DNA from: a virus
Virus record (IMG/VR): IMGVR_UViG_3300017987_000106
Coordinates: 1 to 57,252 of that record
Strand: one strand, 5' to 3'
Length of the DNA: 57,252 nt
Part shown: in pieces, positions 36,822 through 45,382 of the stretch
Numbering within the stretch: position 1 is the stretch's first letter
Layout: each line of letters opens with the position of its first letter
Notes under the pieces: generated by a model
Told to the model about the DNA's origin: nothing
The model's database searches: none
What the model saw: only the letters and a program-made list of their open reading frames with translations
Translations under genes and position numbers: made by a program

Positions 36822-37315
36822 AACTCCTCCATGTAGTCGTCGTTGTGTTTCTCAAATTCGTCCCAGAGGACAATGATGAGCTCCCACCCGAGCCACTGAG
36901 TGTGCAGCGGCCCGTCGTACAAGTCGTCTACGAGATCTGTGCTGATCTTGCAGGACCACCCAGATGACTTGTTGGGGATGGAGAGACACGCCCCCTTGGG
37001 CTCTTCTCCACCGAGCTCTAGCCAGTCATTTCGCTGTATCACAGCGACGGGGGCAGCGTCTCCTACTGTCACCCGATAGACCGGCATCTTGTAGACGGTG
37101 CGAGCTTCCCTCAGCAGCTTCCGCCAGAGGGCTTCGGTCAAGTAGAAGACCGCTGCCGACCTGACTTTGTCCTCAACCAAGGCGTGCGGGAAATCTACGT
37201 CTCCGGGATCTCGAGGGTCGTTCCCGCTACCCCTTGTCGTCCTTCCGTACTTCCCCGCTGCCGTCTTCTCCGACTCCTGGGACTTTCGGAAGGTTCTCCT
37301 CGACTTCAGTGCCAC
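36806..37315 (-). CDS. Small PD-(D/E)XK endonuclease, Holliday-junction-resolvase-like
   Basis: A 169-residue protein. Residues 5-52 follow the layout of small phage resolvase-like nucleases: a basic start (SRRTFRKSQESEKTAAGKYG), then RTTRGSGNDPRDPGDVDF with the motif II Asp and VEDK as the E-x-K catalytic pair, followed by the helix-rich remainder. GTG 37315 has GGAGAGAG upstream. The 5' end overlaps the RecA-like gene by 89 bases in another frame. The operon thus carries two candidate junction nucleases, this one and RusA. The substrate is inferred. Confidence 0.65.
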   Translation of the reverse strand: MALKSRRTFRKSQESEKTAAGKYGRTTRGSGNDPRDPGDVDFPHALVEDKVRSAAVFYLTEALWRKLLREARTVYKMPVYRVTVGDAAPVAVIQRNDWLELGGEEPKGACLSIPNKSSGWSCKISTDLVDDLYDGPLHTQWLGWELIIVLWDEFEKHNDDYMEELCQKP

Positions 37316-38564
37316 TTACTCTCTCCGTCAGCAACTTCTGGCAGGCCCAGCGGACCTCTTCCTCGTCTCGCAGGACCTCGTCTACCAGCATCCGGCCCCC
37401 GGCGATGAATCTCTCCTCGTGCCCAGGTAGTCGCAGGTAATACCCACGGGACCCGTGCTGCACGAGCCAGTCGGTGTCCAGCAGAGCTGTGCGGATGGCC
37501 TCTGCCTCGTCGAGTGTGCCGGCTGGAATAGTCGACTCTTTCCCAACGTGGTCGTGCTTGTAGTACCTGACTTGGACGTTCTTCCCGTCAGCAGCTCCGT
37601 ACTTCACCTTCTTGAGGTAGTAGTTGATGAGGTGCGACGTCTCGACGTGGTCAGGCGCCTTCTTGCTTTGGGGGCCGGTGTAGGTCTCTTTCCCGGATAC
37701 CCTCGACATCTGCAGCGTGACGCCCGAGTAGTGCTTCAGTGCCCACCCGCCCGTTTGCTGCTTGTCCAAGGTGATGTTGGGGCCTATTTGAGCCATCCGT
37801 AGCTGAGAGATGAAGAAGCAGACGGTCCGCCTCTTCTCTTCGACAGAGCGCCCTCTGCGCTTGACCTTGACGGGCTCCTGCATGATGTGGCCCTTGAGCC
37901 TGAAGAAGTCGCTCAGGAGCTGGGCTCTGCCTTGTCCACCTCTCCCTTTCGACGCCCCGCTGATGCCGTCTTTCTGCGCCCCAGCCATCGCTTCAGCCAG
38001 TATCAGCCCGTCGATTGAGTTGAGGACGATCATGTCGAAGACGCCAGCACTCGACAGGTCGAGGATCAAGTCCATCGCCGCCTGGGCGTCTTTGGCGTGT
38101 GGGAACCAGATGTCCCCGATGCCCTCGTTCTTGAGCTCCTTCTTCTTCTTCGCTGGGAGCTTCTTCTTGTGCCTCTCTTCCCACAAGTCGATCTCGCCAT
38201 CGCTCCAGTCGAGCTTGCACCCGACCAGGCGCGCGAAGTTCTTGTCGAATTCGCCCTCGTTGTTGATGAATGCGGCGGTGGCCTCCTTCCCCTTGTTCCT
38301 TTGCAGAGCTGCAAGGCACAAGTTCGCCGTCAGGTCCTTCCCGACGTTGGGCTCGCCGTAGATGATGACGTTCTGGCCGCAGGGGTACCCCCCGTTCAGC
38401 GCCAGATTCAATGAGAAGATGCCTGAGTCGAGCCTGATCTCGTGGACGTTGAAGAGCTTGTCCGCCGGCGTGAAGACGACTTCATCGCTGCGGCTCAAGC
38501 CCCTGGTCAGCCCTCGTAGTATCTCAGTTCTCGTCGGGGCTTCTTCCTCCTTCTTCTTCGGCAT
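37227..38564 (-). CDS. RecA/UvsX-like recombinase with atypical P-loop
   Basis: A 445-residue protein. ATG 38564 is chosen for the GGAGGAA site upstream. Its RecA-like core has a Walker A at residues 70-77, GEPNVGKD, with Asp in place of the usual Thr or Ser. It also has an AFINNEGEFDKNFARLVG segment equivalent to the RecA DAEHALD helix, a Walker B-like FDMIVLNSIDGL, and CFFISQLRMAQIG with QQTGGWALKHYSGV, matching the RecA FINQIRMKIG and TGGNALKFYASV segments. It should coat single-stranded DNA and drive strand exchange. A Lys-rich insertion follows the Walker A region. The C-terminus is acidic and overlaps the next gene by 89 bases. Confidence 0.85.
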   Translation of the reverse strand: MPKKKEEEAPTRTEILRGLTRGLSRSDEVVFTPADKLFNVHEIRLDSGIFSLNLALNGGYPCGQNVIIYGEPNVGKDLTANLCLAALQRNKGKEATAAFINNEGEFDKNFARLVGCKLDWSDGEIDLWEERHKKKLPAKKKKELKNEGIGDIWFPHAKDAQAAMDLILDLSSAGVFDMIVLNSIDGLILAEAMAGAQKDGISGASKGRGGQGRAQLLSDFFRLKGHIMQEPVKVKRRGRSVEEKRRTVCFFISQLRMAQIGPNITLDKQQTGGWALKHYSGVTLQMSRVSGKETYTGPQSKKAPDHVETSHLINYYLKKVKYGAADGKNVQVRYYKHDHVGKESTIPAGTLDEAEAIRTALLDTDWLVQHGSRGYYLRLPGHEERFIAGGRMLVDEVLRDEEEVRWACQKLLTERVSGTEVEENLPKVPGVGEDGSGEVRKDDKG

Positions 38565-38715
38565 TCCGTTCCTCCTCGTAGGGCTTCGTCCCACAGTTTG
38601 GGCACCAGCTCACCCTACCTTTGTTCTCCATCCTGCCTCCGCACGAGGGGCACGAGCCTGGCTTTCCAGCCTTGGCTGTTTTGACAGAGACTTGTTCTAC
38701 TCCGTACTTTTCCAT
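38524..38715 (-). CDS. Small zinc-ribbon protein
   Basis: A 63-residue protein with two CxxC knuckles, CPSCGG and CPNCG, about 16 residues apart, a classic zinc ribbon. ATG 38715 is preferred to the GTG three bases earlier because of GGAG spacing. It overlaps the RecA-like start by 41 bases and begins nine bases after the polymerase stop. It could bind DNA or a partner of the replication or transcription machinery. Nothing more can be said. Confidence 0.6.
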   Translation of the reverse strand: MEKYGVEQVSVKTAKAGKPGSCPSCGGRMENKGRVSWCPNCGTKPYEEERNAEEEGGRSPDEN

Positions 38716-38724
38716 CACGGTCTC

Positions 38725-40677
38725 CTACTTGGCATCGGCCCATGTGTAGGATGTTCCACCTTCCGCCTCTACCGGGACGTCGTATGGGAGTCCCGGCCAC
38801 CCTCTCGGGTTCTCCATGATCTCCTTCACCCGGGCCATGGTTGAATCACCGTTCTCTTCTGGGGCCAGGAAGAGCAGCTCATCGTGAATCTGCAGAATCA
38901 TCTCGGCTCCGAGGTCGGCGAGAGTACTGTCATACTCTGCTTCCATCATAGCCAATTGAATGAGATCTGCAGCAGTTCCCTGGATCGGGAAGTTGATAGC
39001 TTGCCTTTCGGCCGACGACCTGTCTGCGTAGCTGGAGTGGTAGGTGCCATGCGGGGTCCTCGTGCGGCCCAGGATTGTACTGACCGTGCCCGTCTCCCAG
39101 AGCATCTTCTTGTAGTAGTTGATGCCCTCTCGGATTCCAGGCCGGGCCTCGAGGTACATCTCGATGGCGTCTTTGGCCTCCTCAGTGCTGACGATGCGCC
39201 CGAGGATTCCGGTAAGCTGAATGGCCAGTCCTTGCGGACCGATCCCGTAGTTGATACCGAACCCGGTTGTCTTTGCAGAGCTCCGGTAGTTCTTCAGAGC
39301 TTTCTGGGCCTTGGTCGGGTCGGACGCTTTCTTCGCTGCGATGATCTCCTCGTAGTCGAGGCCATACATCATAGCGGCCGTCATGGAGTGGAGGTCCATC
39401 CCGTCCGAGATGGCTTGGATGAGCCCGTCGTCGCCGAACATTGCGGCAGCCAGTCGCATCTCCAGGCCACTGTAGTCGACGCAGACGATGATGTATCCGG
39501 GTGGGGCAACGACGGCTTCGCGGATCTTGTAAACGTCACGGTCGGCGTTAGGAAGATTGAGCAGGTTCGGCTGACTGCTACGTAGGCGGTTGGTTACCGT
39601 CGTCGCCCGCAAGGACGTGTGGATCCTCCCGTCGTGGGCGATGTGTTTGAGCAAGCCTTCGACGTAGGTCCCCTTGATCTTGATGATCTTGCGGTAGTCG
39701 AGAATCTGACGGGCGACTTCATGCCCCTCTCGAAGAAGGGCTTCCATGGTCTTCTGGTCGACGGACCACCCGGTGGACGTCTTCCTCTTGGGCTTGAGTC
39801 CCAAGGTCCCGAACAAGAACTCGGAGACCTGTTTGGGCGAGGACAAGTTGACGCTGACATTGTACTCGCTGCAGAGCTCGCGGGTGATATCCCTGGCGTC
39901 CTTCACCATCGGCTCGGCTAGCTGACTGAGGCGTGCTGCGTCGAAGGGGACACCGCGCCTCTCGATGTTCTGGAGCACCTGGATGAAAGGAACATCGAGG
40001 TGGACGTGCTGGTCCCACCTGGTCGGCTTCTTTGGAACTCCAATAGCGGCGAGAGATTCTGGGGCACCCTCCCACGGGATCGTGGCCAAGCGCTCCTGGA
40101 TCATCTCCCCAACCTCGAGCGTTGCCCATGGGTCTAGGGTAGCGTAGTCGGTTGCAGCCTGTTGCCTCTCGGGGTCTTCAAAGACTTCGACGACGAGTTT
40201 GCGCGTCATCTTCTTCCCGAAGACCTCCTTGAACCCCTTCAAGTTCAAGCCGCACATCTTCTTGGCGATGGTCTTCAGGCCATGGTCTCCCTCTTCGTCG
40301 AAGAGGTGGTGCATCTTCATCGTGTCGCCACGAAGGCCCCTCACTTCGATACCATGGTTGGCCATGAGCCTGTAGTCGTAGGGAGCGTTCTGCGCGAACT
40401 TCGGCTTCTCCGGATCCTCAAACCAGGGTCTGAGTATGTCATAGAACACGAAGTAGGCTGGGCTGTATGTGGGGACTAGGACTCGCCGGCCGAGAGGGTG
40501 TGAAGAAGGCCGGTATGCGAACTGAATCATATAGACGGTAGCGTCCCATTCGAGACCAGAAGTCTCAGTGTCGTAGGCTACCACCTCGTCGTAGGCCATC
40601 AGGCTTTCGTACAGGGCCTGGACCTCTTCCTTCGTCGTTAGTACCTCCGGCGGAGGCAGGTCTAGTCGGTATTTCAT
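38725..40677 (-). CDS. DNA polymerase, family A, with 3'-5' exonuclease
   Basis: A 650-residue replicative polymerase related to DNA polymerase I and T7 gp5. The exonuclease domain shows AYDTETSGL (D36, E38), AQNAPYDYRLM and YATLDPWA, so proofreading residues are intact. The polymerase domain shows motif A (VCVDYSGLEMRLAA), motif B (RSSAKTTGFGINYG) and motif C (HDELL, residues 598-602). The O-helix carries Phe at the ddNTP-discriminating site. There is no N-terminal 5'-3' exonuclease domain. It follows a strong hairpin and an AGGA ribosome site, and lies with primase and helicase in one leftward operon. Confidence 0.95.
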   Translation of the reverse strand: MKYRLDLPPPEVLTTKEEVQALYESLMAYDEVVAYDTETSGLEWDATVYMIQFAYRPSSHPLGRRVLVPTYSPAYFVFYDILRPWFEDPEKPKFAQNAPYDYRLMANHGIEVRGLRGDTMKMHHLFDEEGDHGLKTIAKKMCGLNLKGFKEVFGKKMTRKLVVEVFEDPERQQAATDYATLDPWATLEVGEMIQERLATIPWEGAPESLAAIGVPKKPTRWDQHVHLDVPFIQVLQNIERRGVPFDAARLSQLAEPMVKDARDITRELCSEYNVSVNLSSPKQVSEFLFGTLGLKPKRKTSTGWSVDQKTMEALLREGHEVARQILDYRKIIKIKGTYVEGLLKHIAHDGRIHTSLRATTVTNRLRSSQPNLLNLPNADRDVYKIREAVVAPPGYIIVCVDYSGLEMRLAAAMFGDDGLIQAISDGMDLHSMTAAMMYGLDYEEIIAAKKASDPTKAQKALKNYRSSAKTTGFGINYGIGPQGLAIQLTGILGRIVSTEEAKDAIEMYLEARPGIREGINYYKKMLWETGTVSTILGRTRTPHGTYHSSYADRSSAERQAINFPIQGTAADLIQLAMMEAEYDSTLADLGAEMILQIHDELLFLAPEENGDSTMARVKEIMENPRGWPGLPYDVPVEAEGGTSYTWADAK

Positions 40678-40690
40678 ATCCTATCCTGGT

Positions 40691-40720
40691 TGGGGGGAGG
40701 CAGTCTCCCACCTCCCCCCA
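40691..40720 (-). promoter_or_regulatory. Strong GC hairpin in the leader of the DNA polymerase gene
   Basis: TGGGGGGAGG and CCTCCCCCCA form a perfect 10-bp stem with a 10-base loop in the 60-base gap between the upstream gene and the polymerase. No U-tract follows on the transcribed strand, so it is not a textbook terminator. It could pause or attenuate transcription, protect a processed 5' end, or tune polymerase translation. Confidence 0.6.
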
Positions 40721-40737
40721 GGTTGGTGTGGTGACGG

Positions 40738-41841
40738 CTACCGGTTACCGCGCCTGTACCCGCGGGAGCGTTGTTGCTGAGAGCCGCCTCCGGGCGCCAA
40801 GCCCATGTCTTTGAGCTGGTCGTTGAGCTTGTTGACCTTCAGCTTCTTGCTGAAGTCCATGCCCTCGGCGAACGCCTCCAAGGCTTCCTTCGGTACTTCG
40901 AAGTTGACGTACTCGGCCCAGGACATTCCCTGGGGTTTCTCACAGGCGTACGTCGTGGCCGTCTTGTCCCCGATGCGAGTGACCTCCATCGGCTTCATGA
41001 ACGGATCGATGGGGCGGGCCTCCGGACAGCTCTTCGGGTTCTTCTCGTGGTTGAGGCAGGAGTAGACAGCCTCGGGGAGGAACATGTTGTTGAAGGCGTC
41101 TTCCTCCTTCTCTGTGGTCCAGCAACCTCCGTCCTTGACCGGCTTGCACTTCTGCAGCTGGTTGAGGACCTGGTGGCGGATCTTGACAGGCCCACCCATC
41201 CGCCCGAGCTCGGAGTCGGTCTTCAGGATGCACCCGCACTCGGGGCAGCGGACCTCGACGACGTAGCACGTGCTGACTTCTGGGTCGCCCGTCTCGGCGA
41301 CGCATTCGCACACGTCCTCGAGGCTCTCGGCGAAGTCGTTCCAGGAATCCTGCGAGTTGGACCCCATCCGAAAGAACCTCGGACCTCCAATGACGGCTTC
41401 CTCGGGCCGTGTGTCGCCGGAGTGCCTGCCATGCCACATCTCGTACAGGGCCATGTTGTTCTGGCCCATCGTCATCAGCCACCAGTTCATGTCCCAGACG
41501 CCCAAGAAGGAGAAGGAGGTCTTGACGACCCCAACGCTCTTCGCCTTGGTCTGCCGTTCCTTGTCTCGCTGGTCGCAGTAGTAGCACTCTCCGTTGAAGT
41601 CGGGGAGCTCTCTCGTGCAGGCGACGTACCGGCGCGAGTCACCGACCTTGTGGGCCGGAATCTCTTCCTCGATCTGGTACTCCCCTTCCCCGTTCAACAT
41701 CGGGATGTACAGCCCGCTTTCGCCCGGATCGTGACGGATCTTCCAGCGCCTGAAGGCGAATCGATCCTCGTCGGTCTGCTCTTGTTGAGCTTTCTGGCGC
41801 GCGAGCTGTCGGCTACGTGCTTGTGCGTTTCTGAGTCCCAT
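40738..41841 (-). CDS. Zinc-containing putative ssDNA-binding protein (gp32-like)
   Basis: A 367-residue protein. ATG 41841 is taken because GGAG lies eight bases upstream and a longer reading would run through the primase end. The body (FRRWKIRHDPGESGLYIPML, then GECYYCDQRDKE) resembles phage single-strand-binding proteins that hold a zinc in the beta-barrel. Several more Cys pairs (CPECG and others) are present. The C-terminus is Gly/Gln/Arg-rich (RSRGYRRGNR), not acidic as in classical SSBs, which counts against the call. Its place between primase and polymerase fits a replication protein. Confidence 0.45.
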   Translation of the reverse strand: MGLRNAQARSRQLARQKAQQEQTDEDRFAFRRWKIRHDPGESGLYIPMLNGEGEYQIEEEIPAHKVGDSRRYVACTRELPDFNGECYYCDQRDKERQTKAKSVGVVKTSFSFLGVWDMNWWLMTMGQNNMALYEMWHGRHSGDTRPEEAVIGGPRFFRMGSNSQDSWNDFAESLEDVCECVAETGDPEVSTCYVVEVRCPECGCILKTDSELGRMGGPVKIRHQVLNQLQKCKPVKDGGCWTTEKEEDAFNNMFLPEAVYSCLNHEKNPKSCPEARPIDPFMKPMEVTRIGDKTATTYACEKPQGMSWAEYVNFEVPKEALEAFAEGMDFSKKLKVNKLNDQLKDMGLAPGGGSQQQRSRGYRRGNR

Positions 41842-41852
41842 CTGGTTTTCTC

Positions 41853-42830
41853 CTAGTTTTCTCTGAGGGTCCAATCGAGGTATGTGGATGACCCCCTAAC
41901 GACCCTTCTGACTTGGTTGAGGTCTTCGACCTCGGAAATGTCCTTCACATCTTCCGTGAAGGCGATTCTGGGCATGGTGAACCGGGATAGGCGTTTGCAG
42001 AGCTTGGGTGCCTGCTCCCGCCCGGCCTTGTCATCGTCCAGCATGACGACCAGCGTGCAGCCAGTGCGAAAGACGAGGGTGTTCAAGACGCGTATCTGTT
42101 TTCGACTGAACATGGCTCCGGTCAGGGATACCCCTGTGATCCCGGCCATCTCTAGCCGCATGACTTCCTTGAACCCCTCACATACTGGAACGAGCTCCCC
42201 TCTACGGGCCGACAGGACGGCTCGGTGGACGTTGTAGACCAGGTTGGCCCGTTGAGGTCGATACCCAACAGGCGCCAGGTCATACAGATCCTCCTCGCCG
42301 TAGAACTTGTACTTCGGCCAGGCATTCCCGTAGACGGTTCTCCCGGAGACCGCGACCAGCTTTGACCACATATCCCTGATTGGGTACGTGATCCTCTCCT
42401 GTCCGTGATCCCAGCCTATTTCAAATTTGAACAACGCCTCCTCGGGCCATCCGTCATCGAGCATGTCGATGGGACACCCGTAGAACACGTCCAGCACCTC
42501 CTCTGGCAGGACAACTCCTGCCTCCCTATGTCGTTGCTCCAGTACATGCTGGCGAAGGCGTGAGGGCCTCTCAGGGCGTCCTAGCCCCTTCGTCAGCTGC
42601 TTGACTTGCTCCTTGCTGTACCCCAAGCGGTAGAGGAGGGTATCGACCCACCCTCCACCACACCCTGCCAGACAGTTCCAGTCGCCCGTGTCCAAATTCA
42701 CCCCGAAGCTGGGGCGGTTGTCGTCGTGAAAGGGGCACCGCGCTTTGATTTGGCGATGTCCCCTCTCTCCGGCGTAGGGCTTGCTGACCCTCTCCAGGTG
42801 GGAGAGGGCGGTCTCGACTGCGAGATTCAT
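41853..42830 (-). CDS. DnaG-type DNA primase
   Basis: A 325-residue primase. A CHC2 zinc-binding domain is clear at residues 32-57: CPFHDDNRPSF, then WNCLAGCGGG (C32, H35, C53, C57). A TOPRIM domain follows with the catalytic Glu at 218 (VPVCEGFKEV) and Asp cluster 265-267 (LDDDKAG). The enzyme should lay RNA primers for the family A polymerase. It lacks an obvious helicase-binding C-terminal domain and is shorter than bacterial DnaG. It overlaps the helicase stop by ATGA, so the pair is translationally coupled. Confidence 0.95.
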   Translation of the reverse strand: MNLAVETALSHLERVSKPYAGERGHRQIKARCPFHDDNRPSFGVNLDTGDWNCLAGCGGGWVDTLLYRLGYSKEQVKQLTKGLGRPERPSRLRQHVLEQRHREAGVVLPEEVLDVFYGCPIDMLDDGWPEEALFKFEIGWDHGQERITYPIRDMWSKLVAVSGRTVYGNAWPKYKFYGEEDLYDLAPVGYRPQRANLVYNVHRAVLSARRGELVPVCEGFKEVMRLEMAGITGVSLTGAMFSRKQIRVLNTLVFRTGCTLVVMLDDDKAGREQAPKLCKRLSRFTMPRIAFTEDVKDISEVEDLNQVRRVVRGSSTYLDWTLREN

Positions 42831-44116
42831 TTCCTCCCCCTGAGTTTCTGTTGCTTGGGACTTCTTCTACGAACTTTCTCCTCCTTCGACTCGTCTTTCT
42901 TGAGAGAGCGGTGCCCAGGCGGTACCTCGTGGATCCTCTCGCAGAAGTCCGCGAAGCAGGCCCAGTCTTCCGCCTCTAGCTCTCTTGCAGCGGCAACTTT
43001 GAAATGGCGTATGCCGGTCTCCTTGTTCAAAGAAACCCACAAGACGATGTCAGCGATCTGTTCGATCTGGATACTCTCTGCGATGTCGCCGTCCTTGTTC
43101 GACTGCGTTGAGACCATGACCGGCAGGTCCTTGACTCGGCTTATCTTCTTCAACCTCTTCGAGACGTCACCCAACTTGTGCCGGAGCTCCCTATTCGGGT
43201 CACCCATGGTGATGTACTGCATCTGGTCGACCAGGAGGATGTCCGGCTTGTGCTCATCGACGAGTCCTTCGATTCTGTCGATGCGCAGTTCGCCCTCTTC
43301 GTCTTCCGGGTCGTAGATGATGAAGTTCGACTGGTCTAGGAAAGAAGCAATCACCCGCCGAAGGTGCATCATGTTCTCAGCAGCCTTGGCGTCCCCCATC
43401 TTGAAGAGGTCTTTCGTCCTCATCGGAGAATAGGGGAAGCCGGCCCTGATGGCGTAGACGCGGCGAGCGATTTGGCTCTTGGGCATCTCCGGTGTGATGA
43501 AGAGGACTTTGTACCCTTCTCTGGAGACGAACTCGGCTTGCTCGAGCAAGGCCCAGGTCTTGGCGTTCTTCTTCTTGCCGTAGAGTACGATGAACTCGCC
43601 TGAGCGAGCTCCACCAGAACACTTCTGCATGGTGGGCCAGACGTAGGGGACTACGCGATCGACCTCTTGTTCGGAGGTCAATGCCCTGAAGTCGATGTCG
43701 GCCCGACTTCCCAAGACATAGGTCGGCGTTCTGCCGAAGCTCGAGGAGATATCCATGTACTTCTTCTGGAGCTCCTCGGCAGCCCCGAGAGGGCCGTGTC
43801 TCTCCAGAAGGTCCTGCGACTCGATTTGGAGCCGCCTGAACTTCGCTTCGGCGAGCTCTTCTGCCACAGCCGAACAGAGTATCTCTGGGTCCTCCTCGTC
43901 CGTCTCCTCGAAGTAGATCCCCGGGAGCTTCTCCCGGATGGTCTTCTTGCGCGGGACGGACCCGTGCTCATTGAAGTAGAGCGAGACGAACTCCAAGAGG
44001 ATTGAGGCGTCTTCGTCGGTTAGTTCGTCGTGGGTGATCCCCCACATGCGTAGAGGTCGCAAGTCACCGGTCTCTATTACCCTCGTCACGAGGGCCATCT
44101 GAAACCTCGAGCTCAT
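42827..44116 (-). CDS. DnaB/gp41-like replicative helicase
   Basis: A 429-residue RecA-fold helicase. Walker A at residues 180-187 is GKKKNAKT, retaining the Lys and Thr but with Ala in place of the second conserved Gly. Walker B is PDILLVDQMQYI (D297). The order LFITPEMPKSQIARRVYA, then MVSTQSNKDGD and VLWVSLNKETG matches the DnaB H2 to H4 motifs. The N-terminal 130 residues are a helical domain expected to bind primase. A GGAGG ribosome site lies before ATG 44116. It should unwind DNA ahead of the phage polymerase. Confidence 0.85.
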   Translation of the reverse strand: MSSRFQMALVTRVIETGDLRPLRMWGITHDELTDEDASILLEFVSLYFNEHGSVPRKKTIREKLPGIYFEETDEEDPEILCSAVAEELAEAKFRRLQIESQDLLERHGPLGAAEELQKKYMDISSSFGRTPTYVLGSRADIDFRALTSEQEVDRVVPYVWPTMQKCSGGARSGEFIVLYGKKKNAKTWALLEQAEFVSREGYKVLFITPEMPKSQIARRVYAIRAGFPYSPMRTKDLFKMGDAKAAENMMHLRRVIASFLDQSNFIIYDPEDEEGELRIDRIEGLVDEHKPDILLVDQMQYITMGDPNRELRHKLGDVSKRLKKISRVKDLPVMVSTQSNKDGDIAESIQIEQIADIVLWVSLNKETGIRHFKVAAARELEAEDWACFADFCERIHEVPPGHRSLKKDESKEEKVRRRSPKQQKLRGRK

Positions 44117-44166
44117 TGCTTACCTCCGTCTTGGGACGCACAGATTACTACGCGGAAAGGCCCTGG

Positions 44167-44445
44167 TCAATCGAGGCTGACACCTCCAATGTCCTTACCT
44201 CTGTAGGGCTTTCCGGTATCGAAGGCCGCCTCGACGTCGTCAGCAATAGCGTCGACGAGAGCCTGTGCTCGGCGCATGACGCGCTCGCTGGTTGCGACGC
44301 CCTCTACGAAGGCGGTGGGTGTACCCTGGCCGGAGATCCCGGCCTTGTACTGGACCTTCAGTACTGCTGTCCCCTGACGGGGGAGCGACTCTTGTACCTG
44401 CACGTCTAGCGCGCAGACTCTATCGATGGCGCATTTCCTGATCAT
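44167..44445 (-). CDS. Hypothetical small protein
   Basis: A 92-residue protein overlapping the upstream stop by ATGA. It has a strand-rich N-terminal half and a helical end (SERVMRRAQALVDAIADDVEAAF). No family recognised. Its place in the replication operon is the only functional clue. Confidence 0.5.
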   Translation of the reverse strand: MIRKCAIDRVCALDVQVQESLPRQGTAVLKVQYKAGISGQGTPTAFVEGVATSERVMRRAQALVDAIADDVEAAFDTGKPYRGKDIGGVSLD

Positions 44446-44825
44446 TCGCCATCACCGATCTGGAGGACGATCTTCCCATCGAGTTGGTAGGCCTCGGGGA
44501 TCCAAGACCCGTCGACCATCTCGACGAAAGGCACCAACCCGTCGGCGATGTGCTCCGCCATCGTTTGGTGGGCCTCCCCGTTGAAGAGGTCCTCCTCAGT
44601 GACGTCACACTCGCCACCCATGTCGATCTTGAAGCTGTAGTTCCCGTAGTCGACGGACCTCCCGAAGGAGAGCCTAACTGACGCGCGGGCGGTTCTGTTC
44701 TTCTTTCGGATCAGCCTTTCGGCCGAGTCGATTCCTGGCATGGCTACCTCCAAATCTCGTTCCTTCCCCGAGATGTTGTTCTTGATCGTCATCTTCCCGG
44801 AGAAGGCGTTCTTCCTCTCGCTCAT
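44442..44825 (-). CDS. Hypothetical small conserved-looking phage protein
   Basis: A 127-residue protein coupled to neighbours by ATGA at both ends. The ASVRLSFGRSVDYGNYSFKI segment has a GNY-type strand pair I recall in small phage proteins found near replication genes, but I cannot name the family. It is acidic in the second half. Confidence 0.5.
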   Translation of the reverse strand: MSERKNAFSGKMTIKNNISGKERDLEVAMPGIDSAERLIRKKNRTARASVRLSFGRSVDYGNYSFKIDMGGECDVTEEDLFNGEAHQTMAEHIADGLVPFVEMVDGSWIPEAYQLDGKIVLQIGDGE

Positions 44826-45373
44826 GACTCCTCCGATTTCTTGAACGCCGCGCGCCTGGTCTTATTGGTTTCTACGAAACCCCCGGCGCGCGTAGCAGTA
44901 TCGACTTTTATGAACCCTTGTGCAACAGCCGCGTCCCAGATTTTCGGGTCCACTTTCTCCTCGGTGATGATGAGCGGCTGCCCTCCGATTTCAATGTCTC
45001 CGTACCCCAGGTCACGCAGGACACTGATGTTGAAAGCCTTGTTCTTGCCCCCGGAGTGGCTTTTGAACGTCCACCCTTCGATGGTTTGGGGCCGTGAGAA
45101 TTTCCTGGAGATCCTCTTGGCTTTCGCCATCAGATGTTGGATCTCGTTCATCCTCTCGTCGATCTGGTCTTGGAAGCTCGGCTTTGCCGGCATGTTCTCG
45201 GCAAGTTCTCGAACTTTGTCTAGCAGCTCCGGGGCTTCTAGCATTGCATGGTAGAGCTCTTCGGCCTCCGTCTGCTTGGCTCTGATCTCGTCAACTACAG
45301 CCGTCATGTCGTTCAGCTGTGTAGCGAGCTCGTAGGCGTCTCTCAATGCGCCGCTCTTCTTGATTCTCGGCAT
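44822..45373 (-). CDS. Hypothetical coiled-coil protein of the replication operon
   Basis: A 183-residue protein with a GGAGGAG ribosome site. Residues about 10-95 are a long charged helix. The C-terminal half is mixed, with a basic end (NKTRRAAFKKSEES). The helix-then-small-domain layout is reminiscent of Gam-type end-protecting proteins, but no diagnostic motif is present. Unassigned. Confidence 0.5.
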   Translation of the reverse strand: MPRIKKSGALRDAYELATQLNDMTAVVDEIRAKQTEAEELYHAMLEAPELLDKVRELAENMPAKPSFQDQIDERMNEIQHLMAKAKRISRKFSRPQTIEGWTFKSHSGGKNKAFNISVLRDLGYGDIEIGGQPLIITEEKVDPKIWDAAVAQGFIKVDTATRAGGFVETNKTRRAAFKKSEES

Positions 45374-45382
45374 CTACTCCTC

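Noticed and set aside
40771-41856. 361-residue open frame on the plus strand
   Set aside because: It is antisense to the zinc-containing replication protein, lies within the leftward operon and has no recognised motif; the minus-strand gene has a good ribosome site and matching neighbours.
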